Positions 1 through 11,500 of a stretch of DNA of 64,000 nucleotides are shown here, in pieces. Position 1 is the first letter of the stretch, and every line of letters starts with the position of its first letter. A program made the translations under genes and the position numbers. Where the stretch lies: the NCBI GenBank assembly GCA_031213475.1, contig JARUPZ010000010.1, positions 3,623,970-3,687,969 of the forward strand. Reading direction: 5' to 3'. The stretch is from Nereocystis luetkeana (Eukaryota; Sar; Phaeophyceae; Laminariales; Laminariaceae). The notes below the pieces were generated by a model. The model did not search any database and was not told the DNA's origin. It saw nothing but the letters and a program-made list of their open reading frames with translations.

Positions 1-1650
1 TCGATTGTTGATATTATTTGCACATGTTATAAGTAAGATCCAATAATGGACCCCATGGAACATCCCCGCGAAAAGAGTACCAAAAAATCGATCCAATCGG
101 CCTCCCCGCTGCCGTTGGAGGGGTGCATACGAATCCGTCGGTCCTTATCGTGTCCATGACTGATTGATACCGGTATTATTCGGTGCTGCGGGGTGTATAT
201 ATATATATACAGAAAGCGCCCACCACAACACAGTAGTAGTTTAATACGCCACGATTTCGCAGGTGGCCGGGGACCATCCCCCCTTAAGCTTGCAAAGGCA
301 TCGAGCGATACTGTGTACCTATACCCGCAAGGCGCAGACAAACCATTATTTCGATACCGTGGGCGACATGCGATGAAAAAATGGAGAGCTGACAATTCCA
401 AAGGTTGAGTTTTTGTTTATTTTAAAGAGTTTACAGCTAGCTACCCTCGTACGCATTCGTGCTCGGTCAGGAACGCCAGTCTAAATCCTATCTATTAATA
501 GCAGCCTTTGAAGCGCCCATGCCCAACGTTGGCACCACAATAAGACGCGAGCTCCAGCCGAAACAGGAGATAAGTAACCGCTGTCGTCGCGTATGTACGC
601 CAAATATTATTTGTGGAGTGCAACATTGTTCAATATTTTCACAACAAGACGTTGTTTGCGCTCATTTTCTGAACGAGGTGAGGGGGGGAGGGGGGGGGGG
701 GGAACGGGGGGGTCCGGCCACCGGCGTTGTCGTCGAGGTTCGATTGCTTGTTTTGTCACCACAACAAAATACACCTCTCGTTGCCTGTTATAGCGGGTAT
801 ACGATGGCGCCCGACCCTGACTGAGCACCGTATCTCGGCCAAATCTTCGCATTCCCGCCCCTCGAGCACATACACGCCACGTGTTCTCCTTGCAGTGCGC
901 CTCACGCGCAGGACATCCAAAGCACGACTAGAAGAGAGTGTATCATCATGTATGTATGTATGCGTTGTGTGTGCTAAATCTGGGGATTGGCATAATAAAG
1001 CGGCGGACAATCAATTCAATGTACCTGCTACTTTTACCGGGCATTCTTACATATTATCATACTCAAAATCAGGGCGGTTTCCGTTCCGATCGGAAATAAA
1101 TAAATTTAATGTCGAAAGTTCTACACGTACGTACGTGTACGAGTGCTGTGGTACTACTACTGCTGTAAATTGGTTCGAATCTTTTTCGAATTTTCGAGGC
1201 ATGTTCCGCGAGGTTTTCTCCGTCCGTCCGGTTGGGCTTGACGGGAAAGTTCACCACACAGGAAAGCAGCAACACAGCAGCAGTAGGAGTAGTACGAGTA
1301 GCGTTTTTTCCCCGCCCGCTCACAACAGCAGCAGCGCAGCGGCAGCAGAATTGCAGCAGTTGTTTGAGTTTTGACTCGCGAGCCGAAGCGAGGCTGGACG
1401 TGACCGACGAGTACAACCTTACTACGTAGCTCACGCGAAGCTGCGGTGGAAGGGTCCAACATTAAATAGCAGACGAACGATGGACGGCTTGCTGAAAAAG
1501 GCGCAGTCCGATGTGTCGGTGAGAGGAATATTTATAGGTCGTACTGCTTGATGAGTCATACCTGGTACTTATTTTTATACTCCTACAACAACAGCAGCAG
1601 TAGTACTGTACTCCATTATACTCCAATAAGTCGTTCATCTACCAGGTATT
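1..1650. other. No gene seen
   Basis: Holds a G-rich tract (682-703), CAG-type repeats (1265-1365) and scattered short frames without support. Any arm partner lies beyond the right window edge. Confidence 0.4.
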
Positions 1651-1978
1651 ATTGGTAGACTATTATTATCTGAGGATTTGCAGCATTGTTCATTTTCCAT
1701 TCCCTGCCCAAAATCAACAACAACGGCGCGAAAGTACGCATACTTCCAACCTGAGGCCTCGCTCATTTCGTCCGATATCCGACACTCTCTCCAGCAAGCT
1801 GGGCCATCGCGCCGCTCGCCAAATTACCGATTTATGTTTGTTGTATCAATGGACAGTACATACACGTACGAGGTAACCAGCAACGTCGCTCTTCGTACCT
1901 AATTATATTGTTGATGTCGAGTGTTCTGTGACGATGGCGTTACCGGTAGTTAAACATGATCGGTTTCATATCAACAGA

Positions 1979-2374
1979 CAAATCGGAAAATGGGAACGAA
2001 GCCTAAAATGAGAACCAAGCCGTATCTATCTCCAGAACCATGTGGTGTATCAGATAACCAAAATGATCCTGCGAAACCCCTTGGCCAGCCCTGTGAGAGG
2101 AGCTCGTCAGAACGGTCATGCTCCATCTCGTGCCTTCGGGTGGGCGCAAAAAGCGATATACGCTGGCTCTATTATGATTTCTCTAGATAGATGCTGGCTA
2201 CCGCGGCGATGCCGAGGACTTCCAGCCTGAGCGACAGCTCATTCGAAGGCTGCTGTACAGCCCCACAGGACTGTCAACTTTTTTTCTTGGAGTTGTACAC
2301 AAACAATTGGTTTGCTTTCTAACAAAAAACGTCCGTTCTCATTTTTTGTTTCGTTCCCATTTTTCCGATTAGTC
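1979..2374 (+). mobile_element. Type C element, copy 1 (about 400 bp)
   Basis: It has terminal inverted repeats of about 24 bp: AACAGACAAATCGGAAAAAT at the left and its near complement at the right. The interior has no convincing ORF. It is nearly identical to copy 2 except for small indels such as tetranucleotide duplications (TATCTATC, TAGATAGATG). It is absent from the right arm, so it inserted after the duplication. Confidence 0.75.
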
Positions 2375-2541
2375 TGTTATTTCCCATAGTAACAACCCCA
2401 TATTACACTCCAAGGACACCCGGTAGCATATCCAGGCGTACCGTACATATATATCCCGACGGTCAGGACACCCGCTCCCTCGTTCGGTGTTAGTTGTTCA
2501 TCTTGCAGAGCGGAACCTATCATCATGTGTACGTATTACTC

Positions 2542-2638
2542 TTAACCCCTTTAGAACCGCTGTCCCGTTTGGGGACAAAACTACTTGAAATTTGACTGGA
2601 TTGTCCCCAGAACGGGACTGCGGTTCTAAAAGGGTTAA
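2542..2638. mobile_element. Family B palindromic element
   Basis: Near-perfect palindrome with ends TTAACCCCTTTAGAACCGC and CGGTTCTAAAAGGGTTAA, short AAATTTGA loop. It can fold as a long hairpin. Not at the same site as the right-arm copy at 63662. Confidence 0.85.
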
Positions 2639-2702
2639 CAATATCTCCCCTTCCTTCACTCCTTTTTTTCACCCGTCATAAATATTGTGATACGTATGTA
2701 AC

Positions 2703-2837
2703 CCACAACTCTTTGTCTTCTGCTATGTTACGACAGAACAACGACAAAAATGCCGGTGGTATTTTAGACTTTAGCGCGTCGACAGCGCAATCAATCACAA
2801 GCATCACCGCGTCCATCCCGAGGCTTATAAACGAGAA
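2703..2837 (-). CDS. Outer conserved coding block, left (partial, unknown)
   Basis: On the minus strand this reads SLGMDAVMLVIDCAVDALKS then KIPPAFLSLFC. The right arm partner at 63280-63420 (+) reads GLEMNAMMFVRDCAIDAVKT then KIPPASSASSFC. Changes fall mainly in codon positions 1 and 3, are conservative, and the one indel is a whole codon, which supports coding on this strand. Exon ends are not clear. It would belong to a second gene pointing outward from the palindrome. I do not recognise the family. Confidence 0.4.
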
Positions 2838-3995
2838 CCTACATATTATTGCTGCGTACCAGGGCACGTGTAGCGAAGCAATTATATTGTGGGGGTCCTC
2901 GTAGACGCGCGACAACGACAGAGAGGACACCGGTCGGTGCAAGGCGGCGTTAGTTATTATTGCAAGAACGTACAAATACTATCAGCTGTTAGTTTCTGGG
3001 TCGCTTCTGCTTGGCGTGTGTTCGTCAACACGCGTCGACGTACGTAGTCTGGCTCTTTGTAGTGTTTCTCATCATTGGGCCACCCAAGAAGCTTGGCGCA
3101 CTAGCAAGGTGGGGTTGAATACACGTTTATATTTATTTCTCTTGCCATCCGACAATGTGCAGCATGATCTTCAACGTGGATCACCCATAACTTTCCCGAA
3201 AGAAGAAAACCTCGGAAACAAATGGAAACCCATGCACCAAGTCTACCTCCCTTCCGTGCCAACTTTCAGCTTGCCTACTCTATTTTTTGCTGTATTTGTT
3301 CCTTCCTTCTCATTACGTTCTATCCATAAATCCTAAACTGCATCCAAGCTCCATCCCCACGCCATCGGTGTGGGTCTGTCGTCCCTCCCTCCCCTGTTCC
3401 TTCTTCCTTCTTGGCGGTCCCTAAGCTGAAGCTTGAAGCTCGACACCCTGACTGAGGCTCCTCATAGTACGATTGACTGCAGTAGTACTACTACATACAG
3501 TACGTCGTCAGAGGTATTGACAGTGCGCATTTAACACAAAAAAAGAAAAAAAAAAAATGAGACAACTTCCTCAGCTAGCTGCAATGTATGGTCGAAAAGT
3601 TCCTCGAGCCTCATGTTTTGCCGGCAGCGTACGCGTGTGGTCCAGCAGTGCAGGGCACCCGATAACAGAAGCGGCGAAAAGGAAGCCGGGGCTGACGTTT
3701 ACAAGAAAATAATATATCGGGAGGCGTTATGGGGAAGTTAGTATAGAACGCGCCCTCTCTCAAGTAAGGAACCCAGCCTGGGTGAGAACTTATGTTTCTT
3801 GTTACCTGGTACTCTGTAGTAGGTGTCCTGTAACACGCAGGGAAGGAGAATTGGTTCGATGAAGTTAGTGGTATTCGATGAATTATGTCAGCTTTTTCAT
3901 TTTGAATGAATAACGCCCTGCACATTGTCAGAAGGCAAATAATAATAAAAAATAAAAAAAATGATAATAATAGCTGTACGTTACGTGGTATTCAT

Positions 3996-4102
3996 ATTAC
4001 TGGGGGCCATAGGTAATAGGACCTATGGTCGACATAAAAACCTATATATTTAACCATTTTAACTAACAATATTTGGTCCTATGAACTATGGTCCCCCGTA
4101 AT
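3996..4102 (-). mobile_element. Family A MITE
   Basis: About 107 bp with ATTAC(G/T)GGGGG...CCCCCGTAAT inverted ends flanked by T/A, AT-rich centre. It is left-arm specific. One end is slightly degenerate. Confidence 0.85.
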
Positions 4103-4497
4103 AGTACCAATTTACCGTACGAGCGACGATTTTAGAGCAGGTGCACCCAACCATATGTATTCGGTGTCTTCAAGGCCCTTCGCTTGCGACTTTTGGGGCA
4201 ACACACACTTTGCCGGGAGACAGGCCCCAATCACGCCAGATGTATGCAATGCCCTTGATCTCTCACTTACTTGTGGCTGTAAATTGCGACGCGGACGTTG
4301 CCCTTCAGTGCGCCCCAAGCGAGGAGGTATACGTACATATCTGCTGTGGGTAATTGTCGGTACAAAACGCGTGGCTTTTGGCTCAAGCCCCTCAATGCGC
4401 TACTACTACGGTCAGGGAGGTATGTGGTGGCTGATACTGGTTGGTGTATTAGTCCAGCCAAAAATGCCGGCACTTCTCCTCGTCTCCTATTTCCTAT

Positions 4498-4894
4498 AAA
4501 CAGACAAAACGGAAAAATGAGAACGAAACAAAAAATGGGAACGGACGTTTTTTTTTAGAAAGCAAACCAATTGTGTACAACTCCAAGAAAAAAAGTTGAC
4601 AGTCCTGTGGGGCTGTACAGCAGCCTTCGAATGAGCTGTCGCTCAGGCTGGAAGTCCTCGGCATCGCCGCGGTAGCCAGCATCTAGAGAAATCACAATAG
4701 AGCCAGCGTATATCGCTTTTTGCGCCCACCCGAAGGCACAAGATGGAGCATGACCGTTCTGACGAGCTCCTCTCACAGGGCTGGCCAAGGGGTTTCGCAG
4801 GATCATTTTGGTTCTCTGATACACCTCATGGTTCTGGAGATACGGCTTGGTTCTCATTTTAGGCTTCGTTCCCATTTTTCCGATTTGTCTGTTT
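4498..4894 (-). mobile_element. Type C element, copy 2, inverted
   Basis: Same element as 1979-2374 in the opposite orientation, 2.1 kb away. It is flanked by TATA on the left and TATA on the right, a possible target duplication. It is non-autonomous by appearance. Confidence 0.75.
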
Positions 4895-5569
4895 ATACCT
4901 GTATATCAATTATTTAATAGCGATATGATACGGATGGAACACCAGCACGGCACCATGCATAATGTTAAGCTCTTTCTTTGTACCCTAAGACATATATCAC
5001 CTAGTATATGTTCCAGGCGACATTAAACTCATACGTGTAGGAATGGGCAGTAGTTTAGCGCCTGGTGTGGCCATTGTCTTATACGGCAGCCTATGTAATA
5101 CACGTGCCACTGTGTACCTAATCATAGGCACCGTTTGAATAACATAGTAGTAGCATACACACGTTTCTTGTGTCTAGAGACTAACGGGTACACCATTTTG
5201 AAGTGTTTGAATGTGATGTTATTACCAGTACGTACCACGTGTGGGTATATTCGGGCTCATCACAAGCCTCAAACAAGCCACCAGCGAAATAACCTTTTCT
5301 AGGCTAGCTTTTCAGGGCACCTTATCATGTCACGAAAATTCTTTTGGACTGCAATGAATGGCGTGGTGATGAAACGTCGGCAAGAAGTCGGCATATCCAT
5401 TCGGAAAGGAAGGGGGGCTGCACTCTTGGTATGTATGAGATTTGGGAAGTTTCGGGTCTGAGTGATTGCAACCTTCCATGATTTCAAGTGAAAGGATTCT
5501 AGGTACATACCCTTTTCAAATATATATTATACCAGGTATGTATGTATGTTGAATGACAGCAGTAGTAGT

Positions 5570-5676
5570 ATTACGGGGGACCATAGTTAATAGGACCTGT
5601 AGTATACATAAAAACCTATATATTCAACTATTTCTAATAACAATATTTGGTCCTATTAACTATGGCCCCCCGTAAT
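5570..5676 (-). mobile_element. Family A MITE
   Basis: Intact inverted ends; the arm pair reads AATAGG / CCTATT. Left-arm specific. Confidence 0.88.
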
Positions 5677-5813
5677 AGTAGTTGGAGTAAGCACCGAACA
5701 TTTTCAAACAGCAGTAAAAATGTGTGTAAGCCGCAGAACCTTTTCGTGGCACCATCCTTGACCAAGCTCGACAATGCATATATATGCCATTGCGTACCTC
5801 GGGAAGGATATGC

Positions 5814-5908
5814 AACCCTTTTAGAACCGCAGTCCCGTTTTGGGGACAGACCACTGAATTTTCAAGTAGTTTGTCCCCAACACGGGACTGCGGTTCTAAA
5901 GGGGTTAA
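5814..5908. mobile_element. Family B palindromic element
   Basis: Same structure, about 95 bp, with ends AACCCTTTTAGAACCGCAG and TAAAGGGGTTAA. Left-arm specific. Confidence 0.85.
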
Positions 5909-8411
5909 GAGTGTAGGGTTTGCCGCCGAGCACGGTTCCTCACCCCCCGCCCGCCCCCCCCCCCCCGGCCCCCGCCCCGAAGCGAAAAAACGATCCCTAT
6001 CCAATCTTCTTAGTAGTAAGTAGCGTCCCTCGGAGATAGATGGAGCCTTGTGTTCTTGTTACGAAATACACGGGGGGGTTTTTTTCTTTCGTGGGCCTCG
6101 TTTTCTGTAGCGGTGCCATTCAGAGGTATACGGATGATCAATCATCAATCAGTTTGACATGATATCTCGCATGCCACAGCGCGACCCTCCCGAGGCGGCT
6201 GGTCTGCCAACCATGTTCACGCCATTGGTCCGAGACACGCCCCCGTAAGCCAATAGATTGATCTCTCTCGTCTCAGCCAGATTCCCTTTTCGCGCTCGAC
6301 GGAGGAGCACTTTCGTTTGTGTGGTCGCGGTTTGGTCTTGTCGCCGCAGCGAGCTCGCTCGTCGGCGCCAGCCTCTTGTGCGAGCGTCGTCCCAAGCGTG
6401 CCCCGTATTGAAGTTTTTCGTTTGCCATCTATCAATCAAGGTCTGCCGTGCGTAGACAACGTTTAGCCGAGAGAATACACGATATATTATGTCTGGCCCT
6501 GCGTGCGGCCTTCCCTACCGCAGTGGCCCGGAATGGGTTTGTGTACATGCTCTATAGACTGCACGTAGAACAACTGCCTGTTTCTGGCTGTTTTTTTTTA
6601 GAATGTATTTATTTTTGATTCAACGTGCAAGTAAGTGCTTTTTTCGTCCACGTCGTTTGTGTGTAACCTGATTGTCTTCAGCTCGATGGCCTACTCCTGT
6701 CGTAGTTCGACGGAACTACAGCAGTTGCCATTTTTTGGTTGTCGGTCGTTTTTCTTCCTATTATTATCGAGGTGATCAAGCGCTCAATGATAGTGCAGCT
6801 TCCTGGTACGACACAGGTAGGTATATACAAACGCTTGATCGCAGCTTTTTTTAGGATCCATTCATACGATACGAAGTAGAATAATAGAACTTCCCTTTCT
6901 GTGTTAAATCATGTGGGCACAAATACATCGGCACCCCCGGCTCGTAAGAGTTCCTCTTCCTTCTGGTGTTCCGCCTCTCCCTCTGGTGCTTAGCCTCCAA
7001 CTGCAGCGCTCCCAATATACCAACACGCTCGTACGTAGGCCCCAGTCAGCCCAGGTTTAGGGAGGGGTGCTCTACGACGATATTCCAAAGAACGCCTTCC
7101 TAGGAGACACCGATTCAGGCTTCTTTGTCTTTACCACTGATGATGGTGCTCCATTGTAGTCCGGTTAAGCGCAGCATGGATACCACGACAAAATAATCGC
7201 GGGAACCGAAGGAACACACAATTAATTTAGCTTCAATGGGCGTCTACAGTAGTAGTACATAGAGCGAGCGATGCATTTCGTTTCGTTAGGCCGGTGATTG
7301 CACCGAACACGGAAAGCCCCTGCAGTACTCGTGGTGTGGTTCACATACGTACATCGCCGTTCATGCTCGTGCACTAAAAATCAAAAGACGCGAGGAAGTA
7401 TCACCCCGGTTTGAGCCTTCGTGGCCCGTGTGCTTGCATCACACGGTGCAGGATTGATTGCGCCTTTCCTCCGTATGCCCTCAAGTCTCTCGGGGGGTTC
7501 TACTCCTCCCCTAGTGCGAGGCTGTTGCGGTACCGTGCCTGGCATTCCAGCGATAACAGCGCTTCTAAGTGAGACAGAAGAAGGCGGCTCGCGCAACAAG
7601 CGCGGACGTGGTCCTTCCTTAGCAACTCGCCACTCTCTATCCTCAACCTGTCCGCCGCGGTCCTTGCTGCACAACCAATGTGCAAGCCGGGGCGCTTATT
7701 TCTACACTGACTGGGAGCCGGGACCTCCCCACCTGTACAATGGAGGCGTGAGAGCTCGTTGTGCAAACACTGAACCATTTACTCAGTAAAACCCTCAAGC
7801 TGTCGGCAGCCTCTCACTTTGGTGTGCCTAACGGTGTGCTACATAGTAGTAGTTCGGCGTCTCCGCAAGGATTTGTTGACACCTACATTTTTATTTCTAT
7901 TTTTTTAATCATCCCTTACTTTCACTTACTTTCCAGCCTACCTCGTAGGAGGTTTTACCCACGGCGACCCTCTGGACAAGCCGTGGTCACAGGTGTCTAC
8001 CATTCCCCCTCCCGGTACGTGCCTTGCATTTTTGTGGCGCATAGGGTTCAGCATTCCCGCTGCTCGTCGATTTTCATCGAATGTAGCCAACTCACGCTCT
8101 TGCGCTTTCCGCTAATCAATTTCATTGTACAAGGAGGATCTCCCTGTTCCCGCCAGCCTGACGACTTTTACCGAAACAAAAAAAGGACACGTCAGCCGTG
8201 ATAATATCGAGAATTGCGTCGAAGTTCCTGTTCCCGCCAGCTGCGTGGATTTGTTCTGCAGTACGTACGTACAGTAAGGGCAAGTTATCTTCCGCTGAAA
8301 TTGTAGACCGTCGGCGAATACTTTGCATCGACTCCCGCACGAACGCCATTATTGAGCGTCCGTCACCTGCTCGATTGCCGCCGTAAATTACCCGTCTCCG
8401 GAACAACAAAG
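5900..8411 (+). other. Upstream conserved region, left; 5' exons not resolved
   Basis: This region aligns with 58.53-60.95 kb in blocks (6150-6480, 6680-6790, 7400-7700, 8120-8410). The best-conserved short block, 6682-6720, contains an ATG (6686) reading MAYSCRS in both arms but soon stopping in the right arm. It probably holds the promoter and first exon(s) of the left gene, but no exon pair with conserved frame and donor could be found. Confidence 0.35.
7660..7905 (+). repeat. Dispersed repeat D, left copy
   Basis: Contains TGCACAACCAATGTGCAAGC and CACTTTGGTGTGCCTAACGG. Similar GGTGTGCCTAAnGGTGTGC ends occur near 37697, 40010, 50885 and 58870. The 58.86-59.05 kb copy is its arm partner. 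Confidence 0.45.
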
Positions 8412-8510
8412 GCCGCCAAGGGTCCCTACCTGGGCCGTCAAAACAGCGCCAACGAGACGAAGTGGTCGCACAACATCCTATATGTCTTGGAAACAGGATC
8501 AGTTGATCAG
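8412..8510 (+). CDS. Left gene, first recognisable exon
   Basis: This exon gives 33 codons reading AAKGPYLGRQ then WSHNILYVLETGSVDQ, the lead-in to the first repeat. The donor is GATCAG|GTGAGC. The acceptor is an AAG at 8409-8411, inferred because the right copy has a TGA in frame a few codons upstream. The N-S and S-T changes against the right copy are conservative. Confidence 0.72.
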
Positions 8511-11500
8511 GTGAGCACCCTTTTGAGTCCCTGCTTGAGCAGCTTTTTCAATTTGAGATTTTGATTGTTTGTTGATTGTAAGGCTGGATGATAGAGAGGA
8601 TATCCGTCGGGTATCGTCTCTCTACGTTTTACGAACCGACCTGTTTCTTCGTGTGGGCAAGGTGGACAATTATTGCCGGGCATAGACATAGATAGGGGAA
8701 CGTAAGCGGAAACTGTGGGCGATCCTCAAAACAGGAATAAAAAAAAAGGCAGAAGAAATATGAGTGTAGAAGGGTGAATTAAAGCGCCAGCACTTACTTT
8801 TGAGTGATCACGAGAAACCTGACACAACCAGGGCGAAGTAGTCGCGTGATTATCAATACTGCCTCGTCGTATTAGATTACATACTGTACAGTAGTTAAAC
8901 GTTCAAAAACCGCGGCACTCTACCACAGGGCCTTGTTTGTTCCCTGAAACTAGCAACATCGACCCTTCTTGTGCGTGCAAACGTTCTCTCATGTTCGACG
9001 TGTATCTGTTGCTCAGGTGCGGGAAGAGCTCAACGACGGGCTCTTGAACTGCCCGGAGAGTCTCATCTCTCAGAGCATGAAGAAGGAGCACGCTCTCCGG
9101 ACGCCCCTGATGGCCGCGGCGGCTTCGGGAGACTTCGCGATGTTCACCGCCGTGAAGCACGCCGTTGATCGCGCTATCCGTCTTCAAGCGGTAAGACAGA
9201 AGCTTAACGGAGTGTTGGGGCCCTTACTCTCTAACCTCCGCACATGATAAGCTCAATAGATTACCCGGAACACGATATCGAAGAAGTCTGTTCCGGGAAC
9301 CCGACCACTCTCCTTATTATATACCGCTACCGTAGTCCTAACATATATACTATTGGCAGACTATTAGAACTCGACAAATATATTTTCCTGCAGGGCCATC
9401 CCACCGTAGGGGTGCACCAGACGTTCCTCAACCCCTCACATTATTAGGAGCTCATTATCTCACCCGATACAATACTTGGAAGAAATTCGTTTGCGCCACC
9501 CAACCGGCACTTACTTGTAGTATGGGCTATGAAAAATTGCCCTAAAACGAAGATACGAGCAAAAATTTCATCCTATCTACTGGTTCCTCGCTTAGGGACC
9601 TCAATCCGTCAAAAACGTGGGGTGACTCTGACAATCAGTTTTCGTTCAATTTTATCACCATACCCTTCGCACCTACTGTACCTGGGTGGCACGTGTTTCG
9701 TTTGCAAAGGCTGCAGTTAGTTGGTTGCAAGTTATCATAGCCAACCAGGGAGACCGGTGGGGCATACTGCACTGCGCAAGCTAGTTTCATGTTGTAGCTT
9801 TTCCGTTCGAAGTCAACCACATGCATGTGTGAGTTCGATGTTCGGCCCGTCATCCTTTGTGAAGATAGACGAAAAACGATGGTGGGCGCTTCTGTTCTGA
9901 CGCACAGGTGGCCGGAAGCACCCCCCTTCCCCCCCTGCACGATGTGGGCGGGCAAACCTCCTTGTGGAGATATTGAAAAAAGTAGCGCATCATTTACCGT
10001 GCCGAGCTGTCGCCTCATGGTGGGGCTCGTGACATTGTATAACGTCTCCATAAGAACGTTTTTCATGCTCACGTTGATCCAGGAGAGGGATCCCACCACC
10101 TGTCGGTGCACGTAGCGCATGGGGAAGGATTATCTCCGGAGATCCGCGGTCTATCAATAGTCAAGCTGCCAAAGGTTGTTTTTCCCGAACTGTTGGTTGG
10201 TCGGGAGGGGTGGTGGCCTACTAGCCGACCCCGGCGCCGCAACAAGAACTGCCTCTGTATGCGCTGTACCATGCCGTTCGGACGACGTGCGTTCGCCCAG
10301 GAATGAAATATCCTAACAAAAAATTAAAAGTGAACGAACAAGCGCGAGCCAAGCAACCGTGCATGCGTGCGTATATACACATCTCGTCACAATTTTTGCG
10401 TATATCATCAATGTGAAGGTACCGCATGACGATAGATGCCACACCTGCGGTACCGTTGGCAGGTACCTTAAAATACCAAAAAGGTGACCACGAGACAGTC
10501 TAGGAGAGCAGCGACGCCTTCCGTACTTTCTGCGCCGTGAGACGTTCTACGGTAGTATAGTAGGCTCATCGTAAATTTTCCGAGGCTCCTCACTTGAGGA
10601 GCTCCATTTCTCATCCGACAAATGACCTCAGCAAAAATTAAATGGCTTCCCGATGAAATACTCCCCCCATGCCCCAAGTATACAAAAACGCCATTTTTTG
10701 TAACAAGATTGGCGTTCCGACGATTTCGGGTTGACGAGGCCCGTGTCCCAGAAACAAAAAAAGCGGAAATGTGCTACCTCTATCGTAGAAAGCGTCCCAT
10801 GTAGCACCGAGTGCGTTCGCGAAACCAGGTAGATTAGGTTTCGTTGAAGTACGGAAACTACGGGGGTGGGACCATTTATCGAGCACGTGAGAGACACGAT
10901 TTTCCCCCTTGCCGCACCTCACATCCTGGAGCACACTGACGTATGATGCGATGGGGGCACCGTACGTTTTAATGTCCTACCCGTGTCTGTCCGACGGGGT
11001 TCCACTTAAAGGTATTGAGGAATTACGATACCGCTCAAGGCGTGCCTCCTAAAAAATCACAAATAGTTAGTATGAAAGGACACGGTTCGAACAATACCTA
11101 CACGATGGATAGAACGGGGTTCAGAAGCGCGATCCAATGTATTACCGCGAAAAAAAAACCTCAACTGGGGAAGGAGCCGCAACTAAAGTAGGAGACAATT
11201 GAACACACAAAACCCAACGCAGACTGGTGCTACGTACGGCAGGTGGGTGGAGGGGGGGGGGGCGGGGGTATCGTTTAGGCGGTATGCGTCACAGGTTGCT
11301 TAGAGTCACGCAGTCGAGTGGCTACCTTGCCTACAACTAAGATTTGTATCTTTTTATGTTTTTTGTTATGTGGCATTGCGGCATGTACCCGCATGGAACA
11401 TTGTTTGACTACTCTTGGAACCAACACATTATTAAATGAAATGTCCAATTGTTTCATGGGGTACAAAGACACTCCCCCTCGGAGGCACAAGCTCGGTATT

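Noticed and set aside
6149-6455. Frames on both strands in an upstream conserved block
   Set aside because: Similarity to 60.3-60.45 kb includes a 4-bp indel and mixed codon positions; probably conserved non-coding or repeat DNA.
7421-7789. 122-codon frame upstream of the left gene
   Set aside because: The right arm equivalent has a different open region and stops; substitutions are not codon-like. It overlaps dispersed repeat D.
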